Below, piece by piece: positions 36,696 through 48,122 of a DNA stretch of 64,000 nucleotides (positions are counted from its first letter, which is position 1; every line of letters starts with the position of its first letter). The DNA comes from Reticulascus tulasneorum (lineage: Eukaryota > Ascomycota > Sordariomycetes > Glomerellales > Reticulascaceae). The stretch lies in assembly GCA_001557505.1 (NCBI GenBank), contig LSAX01000006.1, forward strand, positions 2,480,001 through 2,544,000, in the 5' to 3' direction. The notes under the pieces are model-generated. The model was not told the DNA's origin, did no database searches, and saw only the letters and a program-made list of their open reading frames with translations. Made by a program: the position numbers and the translations under genes.

Positions 36696-36932
36696 GTAGG
36701 ACATGGCATTCTCAGGATGCCAATGCCTGGATGCAGAAGGTATGGTACGGATGCCGGAAGCAAAGTTCCACTTTTGAGAGACAAAGCTAAAGATAGTAAG
36801 GCGCCAAACTGATAAAACTCAAAATCTGAACATTGTGGATTTGAAGATCGAATCATGAGCTCTAAACACAGACCTGTGACCAGGAAATGAAACAAGCAAG
36901 CAGGTGCCTAGGTACTACCCATCGTGGCTTAT
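36696..36932 (+). repeat. Dispersed repeat, copy B, right block
   Basis: Matches 31184-31400: GTAGGAC, CCAATGCC.GGATGCAGAAGGTA, GGAAGCAAA, AACAAGCAAG and ATCG.GGCTT occur in the same order with substitutions and small indels. Confidence 0.6.
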
Positions 36933-36959
36933 AAGACCAAGTATTGCCCAACCTATCTA

Positions 36960-37358
36960 TTAGAGGGCTGTTGAAATGTCAGTACTTGGCCTATCGAGAG
37001 TACTTACGACTGAATTTATATAGACTATTATTGAATCCCTAGTGAATCGGTTCAGCCATGTGAGTGGGATGGAGAGGAGCAGCAGACCAAAATTGTGAAT
37101 GCTGCTTGTAGATTGGCTCGAATGCCCGTGGACCCGCTCAGACCGAGAGAGTTCCAGGACTGCCCACCTTGGACCTGTGCCCGCCTGCGAATACCGAGTG
37201 ACTTGGCTGGTTCTGGGCCCGGGTATATCAATCAAGCTTACCATGTAAGCCTTGGGGATTTGACATATTGTGTATATAACCGCTAAAACGGCAAAAGGGA
37301 ACCAGACGCTAGAGCAGTTGGCCAGCAATTTGGTCATGCGGGGAACCATGAGCGTCAA
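36960..37358 (-). pseudogene. Possible cytochrome P450 N-terminal relic
   Basis: A 132-codon minus frame starts with a hydrophobic anchor (WFPFAVLAVIYTICQI) followed by IPGPRTSQVTRY, which resembles the membrane anchor and proline-rich IPGP hinge of microsomal P450s. The following residues no longer look like a P450, and no heme-binding FxxGxRxCxG motif is found toward 37677. It could be a fragment of a lost gene next to the GMC oxidoreductase, or chance. Confidence 0.28.
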
Positions 37359-37677
37359 CTGGCGGGAGAATCTGATTTGCCAACATACACAGACCGAGTG
37401 GGATACTGTCCCACTTCATTACATCTGCTGGATGTTGAATGACACCTTCTTATTGAGATTGATCGAGCCATTTCGGAACAAGCCGTGAAAGAGACTGCTA
37501 CCGAGCTTTTGGCACTGCCCGACTGCCTGCACAAGCAACTGCCTACGCTGGCCATGTTTAAAGAAGCAGGAGACACAGATTACTTGATGAACTGGCGATG
37601 AGTAAACTCCTATCTGGCTTGCCGCCAACTCTTCTTTCCTATCACCTCTAGACAACACCCGGCCGGTCAAACGCAGC

Positions 37678-39783
37678 TCACAGGCCCTTGATCAGATCCG
37701 CAGCCTTTTCGGCAACAGCGTAAACTGTAGCCTGCAGGTGACAAGACGGAATCAAAGGCATCACGCTTGCATCCACTATCCGCAGCCTCCTCACCCCATA
37801 GACTTTCAACTCGGGGTCCACGACGCCGCCGAGATTTCGCGGGCCCAAGTGCGCTGTGCAGCAGGGATGGGCCCAGCTTGCGCTCATGCCGGCCGACACT
37901 GCGGCCGCCATCTCTTCGTCGGTAGCGGCCCTCGGCGCTGGTCCTGTCTCAACGGGCTGCAGGTGCGCCAGGGACGGTGCATTGAAGTAGACCCGTACCT
38001 TTCTCCACGCCGCCACGGCGATCTGCATGTCAACTGGATTGCGCATGACGCCAAAATCGATGAGTGGGCTGCTACTCGGGTCCGAGTTGTTGCTTCTAGC
38101 CATGACGGTCCCTCGAGATATCGGCTTTTCAATAGCCACGCTGGTACCGGGGCCACCTTGAAAGGGAAGCTCGACAACGCCGGCGTCCGGGCGGAGTAGC
38201 CTCTTGGCAAGGACAGATCTTTGGGCAATGAATCCCGCCAGCACCTCCGCGCTGGTATTGTAGTAGCTGGGAAGGAAGTCTTTGGCATCCTGGGCATCGA
38301 GTGAGGTCGCAACGTCTTTGAAATTGGCGAACAGATTCTGAAGAGATAGGAAGACCATGTTGCTGGCGGTCGCCAACGTCATTGGCCCGGTACGATTCGC
38401 CACATACTCAGCCAGTGAGGCGTTGTAGAAGCTCTGGTTATTCATGAGAGTCGGTGTGAGATAGCTCGCGTTGTTGACTAGGGTGAAACTGTCAGCCTCT
38501 CTTCACGAAAGTTACCCATCAACAGTTACAGTAGAATGCTTACAGCTGTATCTTATGGGTATGTTTGGATGATCCTGGAAGTTGGCGCCCACGCCTGGCA
38601 AATCTTCGATGACTGTGACACCAAGTGATTCCAACAGCTTAGACGGTCCAATACCACTCAGCTGAAGTATCTTGGGCGTGTTAATCGCTCCTGCGGCTAC
38701 GATGACTTCCTTTCGAGCCCGGACTAAGGCGGTTGTCTTGTCATTTCGGCTCACAACATTTACACCCACGGCTGTCTTGTTCTCGAACACTATGGTCGAA
38801 ACGTAGTGGCGGACGAGGAGCCGGAGATTTACCCTATCACTAATTGGGTCGTAGTAGCCCGTGCGGGATGTTGAGCGTGTCGCGTTTACGGGATCCAGAT
38901 TAGTGGGTATATAGGCGCAGCCCACGTTATTTCCACCAGCGCCGTGGTCGGTGAGGTTGATGAGCTTCAAATCATCAATCCAAGCTTTTCTCTCGGGATC
39001 TGCATTCGTTTAGTTGCTGCGAAACTGCCCACAGGTACACGTTCGAGTCACTTACACACGTCTGGCCACTGCCATGTAGGAAATCCGACTTGAATCGGCC
39101 CATTCTCGCCGTATACTCGAGTTTCCCATGAGTAGCTATACTTCTCGACAACAGCTGGCTTAGGAGGCGTAAATGTTGTCGACTAAATCATTCATTGAGA
39201 AGGTCAGCTGCTAATTATGTCGAAATCGGGGGTTCACATCGAAGAGGTGGCCTGCCTTTTTGAAGTACTCGAACAAGCTGGCCCATCCCCAGCCTGGGTT
39301 GCCTAGGTCTTCCCACGAGTCATAGTCGGATGCCGACCCGCGATCAAATGTCATGCCGTTGACCTGCGATCCGCCTCCCACAACAGCGCCGATCGTGACT
39401 CCTTGGGTGGTATTCCGCAGGCCGACTTGCGGAACCGAGGTGAGGCCGAGCGTGTTCCCCCCTCGAATGTTCCTCACCATGCCAGGCACGCCCGCCTCGA
39501 AGCTGTAATCAATATCTCCATATTCGACAACAAGGACCGTCACTTCCAGTACAGTTAGCCTCATGTCAGATTACACCGTATTGGGCCTCTAACCCTTTGA
39601 GTTCTCCGTGAGCCGATTTGCGACCACCAGCCCGCTCGTCCCGCCGCCGACTACGATGTAATCATATTCTGTGTCCACGTCGGCAAGAGCCCTTTTCGCA
39701 TCTCCAGTGGGAGAAATTGAGAATACTCCCCGTGGCGTTGCAGCCAATGCGATCACCAAACTGAGCACTCGTAGAGGAGTCAT
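37678..39783 (-). CDS. Secreted GMC oxidoreductase, second copy
   Basis: Five exons: 39594-39783, 39238-39542, 39056-39182, 38544-38999 and 37678-38477, giving 625 residues. Introns are 51, 55, 56 and 66 bp. Signal peptide MTPLRVLSLVIALAATPRG, then FAD motif YIVVGGGTSG. Signature regions are IGAVVGGGSQVNGMTFDRGS (first) and GAINTPKILQLSGIGP (second). The active-site residues are likely His in AHPCCTAHLGP and His in PSCHLQATVYAVAEK, the His-His arrangement, unlike the His-Asn of the GMC gene at 2460. Many NxS/T sites support secretion. Fungal GMC proteins of this type oxidise alcohols or act in secondary pathways; the substrate is unknown. The neighbouring MFS gene is 1.1 kb away on the same strand. 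Confidence 0.93.
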
Positions 39784-40859
39784 AGTGTCGGTCCACTGTG
39801 CCAGGAGCGCCTTTGGGGTAAAGTGTAAGCCGCGAACGTAAGTCGTGAACCTACGCCAGCCCAAAGCCGGAGGGGCTTCTTTGCTCTCATATAAGACGGA
39901 CACAATGGCCGAGATTTACTCTGGTCTCCGCGTTTCTGTCCCCCGCCGCGGTCAGCTTTATCCAGTCGAATACGAAGGATTGTGCATAGATGGCCAATGC
40001 CACCGGCCAGCCCAAAGCTTTTGCCGGTCGAGTTCTCCAACTGTCCATACCCCTCCCAGTTTGTTAGAGGTCGGGTAATTATCGAAGTGTCGTAACTTAT
40101 CCCAGAGCAAATTGGTGTGCCTGCCTACCCCGAACCTGCCGGTCCCCACATTCGGTGGTAGCCGCACATCTTGCCGGCAGCTCAATGTCGTGCAATACTA
40201 GCGGCACATGAGCTTAACTTAATGTGCTGCTTAGTACTTGTTGATCTGTAGCCGAATTAGGTACTTTGTCATAACTTGCAATCTAACATGACAGAGATTC
40301 GTAAGTGTTGTTTTATCATGAACGACATTAATTAAAGAATGGTAATTTCTCAAAACTCTACTCAGATTTGATCAGGGGATTTTGAACCTTACGAGCAACG
40401 TATGTTGTATCGTTAGAACGGCCCCTGAACTTCTTAATGAGCAATTCCGCAGTATGGGGATGACGAATCTGCTATTCAAACCCTCCAAAAGCCATTTATC
40501 AAGCACTTGTTGGAAACCGCAGTCCGAGTCTCCAGACATGACGTAGACTGAAGGTCCAAATGAATGTGATGCGAGTGTATGTCACATAGCTGACTCTGTG
40601 CTCCGATGAGATCCCCGTATAACTTCCTGGCTTGCTTGCAAGGAACAAGCTCATCAAAAATGAAAGATTTCTATTATGCCCATCGGGGATAGCATTCTGG
40701 CAGTGCGTAAGAGCGTAGCCCGCTATCTTCACCGTGCCATGTCTCCCTTCGTTGCGGCCGTTGCGACCGTTACTTTTGTGTCCTTAGTGTTAGCAACCTA
40801 CCGTACGTCGTTCCCTGACAAGACTTAACACGACCATTAACATTACGAATACCTTATCT
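39784..40859. other. Intergenic, promoter of the second GMC gene
   Basis: A TATA-like CTTATATGAG on the minus strand lies near 39886-39895, about 105 bp upstream of the ATG. Overlapping short frames on both strands have no family signature. The right part is the 3' flank of the MFS gene. Confidence 0.5.
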
Positions 40860-42488
40860 CTATGGTTTCCAGCGAAAAGCAGGATGTTTCCAATCTAGTT
40901 CCGCGACCTGCTCATCTGTCAAGCCATCCAGTTCTTCGTCCACATCCTTCCGTTCTCTGGCCCTATTGTCACGTTTCATCCACAACAGGGTCAGCGTCGA
41001 GACAATGAGAATACCGCTGGAAGTGGCCAGATTCAGGCCATTCCCGATATGATAATGCGGCGCATCCCAAGGCAAAAACGACCACGTGCTGATCAGCCCG
41101 CCAATGTTCCCCACCATGACGTTCGTGCCAATGGCCGCCGACCTCGCCGTATCAGAGACGACATTCGCCGAGACTTGAGCGTTGGTCAGTGGCCCTAGAG
41201 AATAAATCGTCGAGGCAATGAGGAAGATTGCGCTGTACCGCACTGACGCATTCGTGGAGGCGAGGAACATGATGTAGCCGACCATGACGAGCGGCGCGGC
41301 GAGGATGAAGTAAATTTGGCGGCGATCAGTTCGCCAGCTCAGGAATGGGATGAGAACGGTAAAGAAGGCGCCAACGAGGTAAGGTGGGACCGTATACAGT
41401 TGCTGCTGGATTACGGATCTGTCCGGGTAGATTGTGCGGACGATGCTAGGGGCAAAGAAGGCGAGACCTTGCACTGTTACGTTATCCAAGAGGAAGACGA
41501 ATCCCGTACTGGCCGTGATAGGGTTGAGTATCCCTCTGAGAATCTTGGGCCCGCTGATCTCATCCAACACCATGGTGGTACCGACTCGCTCCGACTTGAC
41601 CCGCGCGATGGCCAGGTCTTTCTCCTCCTGTGTCAACCACCTCGCCGTGGCAGGTTGATCCGTCAACGTCAGGAACCCGATGAGAGCAAGCACGATCGTG
41701 ATGATGCCTTCAATTGCAAAGATCATCCTCCAAGAACGCGTGTTTCCGAAATGATCCAGCTTGAGAATCCCACTCGCAAGAAGGCCGCCAAACGCGCCGG
41801 CCAGGGCAGACATGACGATGTATCCGGAGATTCTGAATGCCAGCTCGGAGCGTCGGTACCAACGTGAGAGATAGTACGCTATACCGGGCATCATACCTGC
41901 CTCGAAGATGCCGAGAAGGAATCGCACGGCCATAGCTTGTGGGATGGTTTGGACCCAGGCTGTGCCGAGGGAGCAGATGCCGAATCCGAGCGTGGTGGCC
42001 GGTATGAACCAGCCTGGGCCGATCCATTTGCATAGAATAGTGGCGGGGATTTCAAAGATTATGTACGAGATGTAGAATACAGAAAGCAGGGCGTTGTAGT
42101 CGTAGCCTACCATACCCAAGTCCCTGTCAAGACCGGCAATCTTGGCGTTGCCTAAACTGGTGAGCACAAGGTTGTTGGTGCGCAGAGGGAGGGGGATTCA
42201 AACCAATGTTAGCCCTATCGATGAAGCAGAAGAGATAGAGCAGCGACACGGTGGGGACGATCATGAAGTCGATCTTTGTTCGGAGCCGGCGCTCGGCCGC
42301 CCGGTCGAACTTGACCAGGGATTCGCCATACCTTTGGACATGTCAGTCAGACGAAGTAAAAGACAGGAACCGGGAGACGCAGACTTGTTTGTCGCGGCAT
42401 GGCCCTTTTCAGCAGCCTGGTGGAAGCCCAGGTTGTTCGGCGCCTCAAACAAAGCGTGGGTGCTCGCGACTGCCAGCTTTTCAACCAT
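40860..42488 (-). CDS. MFS transporter, Dal5-type anion:cation symporter family
   Basis: Three exons: 42385-42488, 42204-42331 and 40860-42151, introns 53 and 52 bp, giving 507 residues. The start MVEKLAVAS is at 42488. The cytosolic N-terminus has AERRLRTKIDFMIVPTVSLLYLFCFIDRANIG, the DRxNIG motif of the Dal5 family that ends TM1. About twelve membrane segments follow, with YIIFEIPATILCKWIGP, GIFEAGMMPGIAYYLSRWYRR (TM4/5 motif) and a charged C-terminus. Members import allantoate, nicotinate, biotin precursors and other organic anions. Exon 1 ends at a GTCTGC donor, weak, but required to join NK to YGESLVKFDRA. The longer frame to 42626 lacks family support. Confidence 0.92.
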
Positions 42489-45472
42489 CCTTACAAGTGA
42501 AAATTCGGTGCTCCGGCGGCTGGGGGCGTCTTGGCGTGCACAGGCAGCCGTTCGACCATTTGAAGATGGTGGGAAGTGTCTTGGGAAAAAAAGATGTCGC
42601 GATGCGAAGGGGAGGGCAAAGAGCAAGGGGGAATCAAAACCTTTAACGAATTCAGCTACCTAGGAAGTGAGAGTTTTGAGTTCTCGACATCTTTAGCCCT
42701 ATTCAATCACTAGCAGCCTCAGTTACGGTGAATCGCCAGCCACTCGCAAACCACGACGGATGAGCCCGGTCTCGGTCCACCTGGAATGGGCAAGCTTGAC
42801 GACGCCTTTCGTACTAGCGCTGACACAGGTACGTCCGTTTTAACTACTGTGCAGAAAGATGACTCTATCACCTTTCCATTGCTTCCATTTGGCTCGTTTG
42901 CAAGAGTAAGTCGTCTCGCTACCGGTTCATTGGGGCCGCCGTTGTACGACAAAGTGTCACAGCTGACTAATCACCGTGTTTGAAAGTGACTGGATTCGGA
43001 CCTTCGGGGAGAACATCCCCCTACTACCCAGTATCACAACGAAGATTGCCTGCGTTAAGGCTCGGAGACCGGCTTTGATCTGATGCTTTGCGCACCTTGT
43101 GATCCGGAGGGTTAGTCAGTGACGAGGCACTCTGAAAAGCTGTAATTGTGTGCTGCTTTACAGGCCTGATCGGGGTTTTACGTCCTAGATGCACCGAATC
43201 ATTACTGGGTGCCAAGTGAATCGGAGCAGAAAACCCCCGCTGACCTCTCCGAATGGTTCAACTTCGGGAGCAGCGAGCGATAAGCGGCATTTGGGCAGTC
43301 GGCAGTCATCGATAACTTAACGAGGGTGAGTAAAATTGGTGTCCCAGATGGCCTCCCATGTTGGCGGGCCGCCGCGGTCCTTAAGCCAACCTTGATGAGT
43401 GGTCAAGATACCTACTTTATAATTTCTCGACGCCATGAAGGTGTCCCAAGCTCGAACAAGGTTGCTTCCTTCGCACATTTTCTGTGTGTTTCTGAGAGAG
43501 AAAGGGCATGGATTCCTCCAGCAAAGACGACAGAGAAGGAAGCGTCGTTGCCCTCATCATTTCCTTTCGCGCTACCGGATTTTTTGCGGCAGGTCCTCAG
43601 TACGAAGGCCACCACCAGGACTCATTAGGGGATTCTGGACCACGAATCCCAAATCACAAGAGCAAATTCCAATGTGAGGAGGACAGGAATCCCCTGCGAG
43701 AGACCCCTAATTATCCAATAGGGCAGCTATCGGGCAGGAAAGTCCGCACTGACAGTGGATCATCGCGTCTTTAGACTGTCGTAGGGGACGCGGTGGTGGA
43801 GGGCGGATGGGCATTTGCAGCTCGTGGTTGGGCAATTGGCGGGGGGGCTTTGCTTACGGGTTGAAGCCTGAAGAATGGGGGGAAAACAGCACACCCCGGC
43901 AAACAAGCCCCACCCTCGCCTTTTAGTGGATGAGGACGGTAAGATGAATGTGGCATTTCGCGGACCGACGTCATTGCACATGCTCACAGTCAGGAAGATC
44001 CCCGCATATCTCTGAGTTCACAGCACGGGAGATGGCGCAAATGGCGACGAGTATTCGGCTGCGAAGAAATCCGGTGGAAAACGGGATGCACATGAGAGAG
44101 GCGATGCAACGAAACTACAATGCAATGGTCTGAGGTCGTCCAATGTGGAGCGCACCCCGTTACGTGACAGGTCATGAGATGGAAATTCCAGATGCTCGGC
44201 CACCCCAGAGTCAGATGCCCGACGCGGCGATCGAGGGGGCCCGGAACCCTTTGACCTGAAGATCTGGACCGTAAGAGGACTCTAGAGGTGGGAAGATAGA
44301 TGCCCAAGAGACAACGGTCAGGTTGGAAAAGATACGGGTCTGGAGCCGCTAAGTTCCATTTTGGGATGGAAAAAGGAACGAGACGAGCCTTTTGGTGTTA
44401 CAATCCGGCAACATCTCAAGTCGAGGAACAGGGAGTGCCTTGCTGATCATCCCAAGCGCAGGGTGAGTGAAGGTGGGGAGATGATAGAGCGACGTTACCG
44501 ACTGTTAGAGTGTGACAATCACTGCCAACTTTGGCCGAGACAGAACATCCACCCGTTCGAGCTCCCTCGTACTAGAAGTCGACTTTCCATGGAGCTGGGT
44601 ATGAGAGACTGGCAATGATTGGATTGCTTCCCATCACGCGGGAGAGCAACAGGTCAGACCCGAGGTGCGCCTAACAAGAGCCATCTTCGCCCTATCTTGT
44701 GCCAGCATCGCGAAAGGTCTGGTCGAATCCCTGTCCCAGCTTTCTGGACCGGCCAAAAGCCTGCTTTCCCACTTCTTTTTCGGTGCCCACGCCAGAACGC
44801 TCTCTTTCAATCTCCGTCTACAAAACCATCCTTTAATCTCGCCCAACCTCTTCTCTTTTTTCGTTTTTTTTTCTGTTCAAGGACCCTTAAAAACCACCTG
44901 CGAAACCTCTGGCCAATATCGAGCAGAAGTTTTTCCTCTACTTCATTCCTCAGTCACACGCGAGACATCGCCTCCACAAGGGCGAGCAATCATCAGGTCA
45001 CTTTTTCGGCTTGGGGGGGTGTCGTCAAGTGCCGTCGCCGCTGGAAGATTCGGGCCTGCTCATCACTAAGCGGGGGCAATTTTGTCTCATTCTGAGCGCT
45101 GAAACAGCCACTCATAAGCCAGCCTGCCTCTACCAATCCGCGGGGAGACGCTGTGCCAGACCGCTTTTGCTGCACTGCAGTTCGTCAGCTGTAGTTGCAT
45201 CCGTCCATTCACCCACCACCCCCGTCCCTTTCAGATCTCACTGGGCATTTCCGTCCAACTTCTGCCCCAACCAACTTAAGCCAGCCACAACCCCTCTGTC
45301 GTCATCGCTCCCCTCACGCACCGTTATTCCCGCTCCATACGACATCCATTCGCAAACATAAACCTACCACGTTCAACTCCATCACACCAGCAAACTGTTC
45401 CGACGAAGCCTTTGTCTTTGCTTCGTTTTTCGCTTCTCGATACCCCCAAACCCATTTTATACGTTTTAAACC
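42489..45472. other. Long intergenic region, divergent promoters
   Basis: About 3 kb between the MFS and DUF8035 genes without a supported gene. Open frames at 43326-43774 and 44361-45095 have no family signature; several start at GTG or TTG rather than ATG. From about 44800 the plus strand is rich in CT and T runs (TTTTTTTTCTGTTC), as in the promoter and 5' UTR of a constitutively expressed gene. Confidence 0.5.
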
Positions 45473-47080
45473 ATGGCTGGCCGCGGCGAGCGCTGGGATC
45501 GGGACCGCTTCACCTACGAGCGGGACCAGAGCCGATACGGTGACGAGAGAACCAGAGTCGAAGAGCGAGATGATTATTACTCCCGACCGGCTCCCCCCAG
45601 AGTCAGGGAGCATTCCGACGAGCGTTACGATCGCAGACCCAGAGCCTATGATGATGATTTCGTCCGCGATCGCCGATTTTACGATGAGGAGCCCAGATAC
45701 GCACCACGACGAGAGCCGCAGCCAGACTACGAGCGACGAGTCGTAATCGAGAAAGAGCGAGAGCGAGACGTCATTCGCGAGCCCTCTCCGCCTCGCAGAC
45801 CAGGCACTCTACTCCGACGCCAATCTTCCCTCGATACCTTTGACCGTCGGCCAGTTCGCTTCTACGACCGGGAGCAGCGGGAGGAGTACGGCCCTCCCGC
45901 CCGACGAGAGGACTACCGCGCCCCCCCATATGTCCCCATCCCGCTACCAAGAACGCGCGGCCTGCCTGCACCACCGCCAACAAGGCGATATGACGACCGG
46001 GAATTTTACGATGAGATCCAGATCGCCGAGCCGGGGCATTACGGCGACGATGAATTCCGAGCCCTGCCCGAGCGTATCCGAGAGAAAGAAGTCATCACCA
46101 CTCGGAGACGAAGAGACCGAAGCCGAGATTCGCACACCACCCGCTCGTACAGCACGCGATCGTCCAGTGTGTCGAGCCGGTCGTCTAGCACCAGCGGCGG
46201 CACCGCCATCAAGAGCGAGTACCCGAAGAAGGGGAAGACGCGGATTCCGGCAAGATTGGCCTCTAAGCGTGCACTGATTGATTTGGGATATCCCTACATT
46301 GAGGAGGTGAGTTGTGTTTCCAAGTTCCCCGGGAAACCGAGGCTGTACTGACATAATTAGGGAAACACGATCATCGTTTTGAAAGCTCTTGGGCAAGATA
46401 ACATCGATGAGCTCCTCAAGTTGAGCGAGGATTACAAGAAGAGTGAGTTTTTCACTACCGAAATGGATGAAGAGTAACACTAACATCGCCTAGGCGAAAT
46501 GGAAATTGCAGCTGCTCGATCTGTCGCTGGCAACATCGTTGAAGAGCGACGAGAAGAGATTTTTGTTGCGACACCCGTGCAAGCACCGCCGCCCAGTGTC
46601 CGCTTCGAAGCTCCACCTCCACCACCATCAATGCGAGGTCCCGTAATTATCGATGCTGGCCCGCAGGTAGTGCAACAAGCCCCGTACGAGGTCATCAACA
46701 AAACCACTGTCATTCGTGACATCTCCCCGGCGAGAAGCTCTACCTCCTACACAACGTCCACCACCGGCCATACCCCCGTCTATGTCGAACGGCGGGAAGT
46801 CAGCGAGGAGATCCCAGTCGGTCCCTTTGCCCTTGCCGAGAGGCGGCGTTCCCGCTCTCGAAACGGCCGGGAGATTCGGGCTGAGATCAAAGCCCTCGAA
46901 GCTCAGCTCCATGACAGGCGACGATCAGATCGTGATCTGGTCCGAGCCGAGCGAATGCCAGATGGTGCTCTGGTCCTGTTCGAGGAGAAGGTGGAGAAGA
47001 TTGAGGAGCCACGTCGTGGTGTACGGATTGAGAAGGACAAGAAAGGTAGGATGGCCATTAGCGTACCAAAGTACTACTAA
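45473..47080 (+). CDS. DUF8035 domain protein, Arg/Asp/Tyr-rich
   Basis: Three exons: 45473-46306, 46361-46442 and 46494-47080, giving 500 residues. The first 230 residues are highly charged (RDRFTYERDQSRYGDER, RRVVIEKERERDV) and probably disordered. A conserved core follows: IPARLASKRALIDLGYPYIEE, spliced to GNTIIVLKALGQDNIDELLKLSEDYKK, which I recognise as the DUF8035 segment found in many Pezizomycotina. The C-terminal part has proline runs (APPPS, PPPPPS) and another charged helix (EIRAEIKALEAQLHDRRRS). There is no signal peptide or membrane segment. The function is unknown; the make-up suggests a nuclear or cytoskeletal scaffold. The 3-kb upstream region with T-rich leader suggests steady expression. 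Confidence 0.87.
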
Positions 47081-48122
47081 GGTGCGCCGTTGCAGCTTAC
47101 CATTGTCACTGAACAACCGTGCTAACCCGTCTTCTCTCAGGCCCTCCACCATCTATCATGCGAGCCATGCTTGCGACCCTCACTTAAAGGACTAGAGAGA
47201 TGAGCGTGTGGTTCATTCGGATATCAAGCGCACAGATGAGTTGGGAACACAGAAGATGAGTAACAGAAACCAGCGAAAGAGACGGACTTGTTGGGACTAG
47301 GGCTTGAAGCGGCTGCTCTTTTTTTGACATCTGATACCGCGATATACTACCTAAAATTGATGCTCTGGCATTTGGAAATATGATGATATTTGGACTCAAT
47401 GGTTTTCCCAAGGCCGGGCGGACCCTCTGCTCCTCTTCTTTGGCGATGTGGATGGACGGATGGGGTCACTGGTGGCCTGTTCTGTCGGATTATTCGGAGT
47501 GCTGGGGTTAGATGGTGCTTACGATGTTATGATTTATGAATTCTTTTGGCTTGCTCTTCAGGATATTGGGTTGGAAATCTTCTGGTACATATTAATTAAC
47601 CGTCATACCTTGCGCTTTCTCCTTTCCTCTTGATGAATGGCCTGCGCGGTTGGTGTCCTTTCTTGCGGGACCGCATGCGCAGGTCTGGGACACTGTGCAA
47701 ATCTTATGGCATACGCCTTCATGATGGCAGTATACCACCGAGGGTCTGGCCTACACAATAAGTACATCCCTTTGACCAGCTTCGGCACACCACTCTTCTT
47801 CGAGCTAGTCCAGCCCATGCGCCGAAGGTCTGTGACAAACATGATTGTGTGGAACATTTTCACTCCACGTGACCGCCCCAATTTTCGGCCGTCTTAGTAC
47901 AGCATCTAGATGTTTCAACCACAGAAAACAGAACCTGAGGTCGACCGACACGCTCGGTCTGCGACACATGGAACTGTTTTCTTCTGACTCTGTATAGCTC
48001 GCCGTCCCAGTGGACAACGCGTGTTCCAACTATCATTCCGTCTCACCCACGGGCAGGGGTGAGATGCGGCTCGTCGTATACAAGACACACACTCAGTCCC
48101 CGCACGCTGTTTTGATTCCCTG
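47081..48122. other. Intergenic, no gene recognised
   Basis: 3' flank of the DUF8035 gene and upstream region of the esterase gene. An ATG-started 86-codon frame at 47637-47897 has no family signature and poor context. Confidence 0.5.

Larger units (their letters stand above)
35391..36959. other. Intergenic with fragments of the dispersed repeat
   Basis: Promoter side of the subtilase, then repeat copy B in two blocks. A TATATTAA lies about 90 bp upstream of the subtilase ATG (35474-35481, minus strand). No gene recognised. Confidence 0.5.

Noticed and set aside
37678..42488. GMC oxidoreductase plus MFS gene as a biosynthetic gene cluster
   Set aside because: There is no core synthase, no nearby regulator on either side, and the intergenic spaces are ordinary; co-location alone is not enough.
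43326..45095. Several open frames between the MFS and DUF8035 genes
   Set aside because: Mixed frames, non-ATG starts and no recognisable domains; likely promoter and UTR sequence.
47637..47897. 86-codon frame with ATG
   Set aside because: No domain, no splice-supported extension, no homologous pattern recognised.
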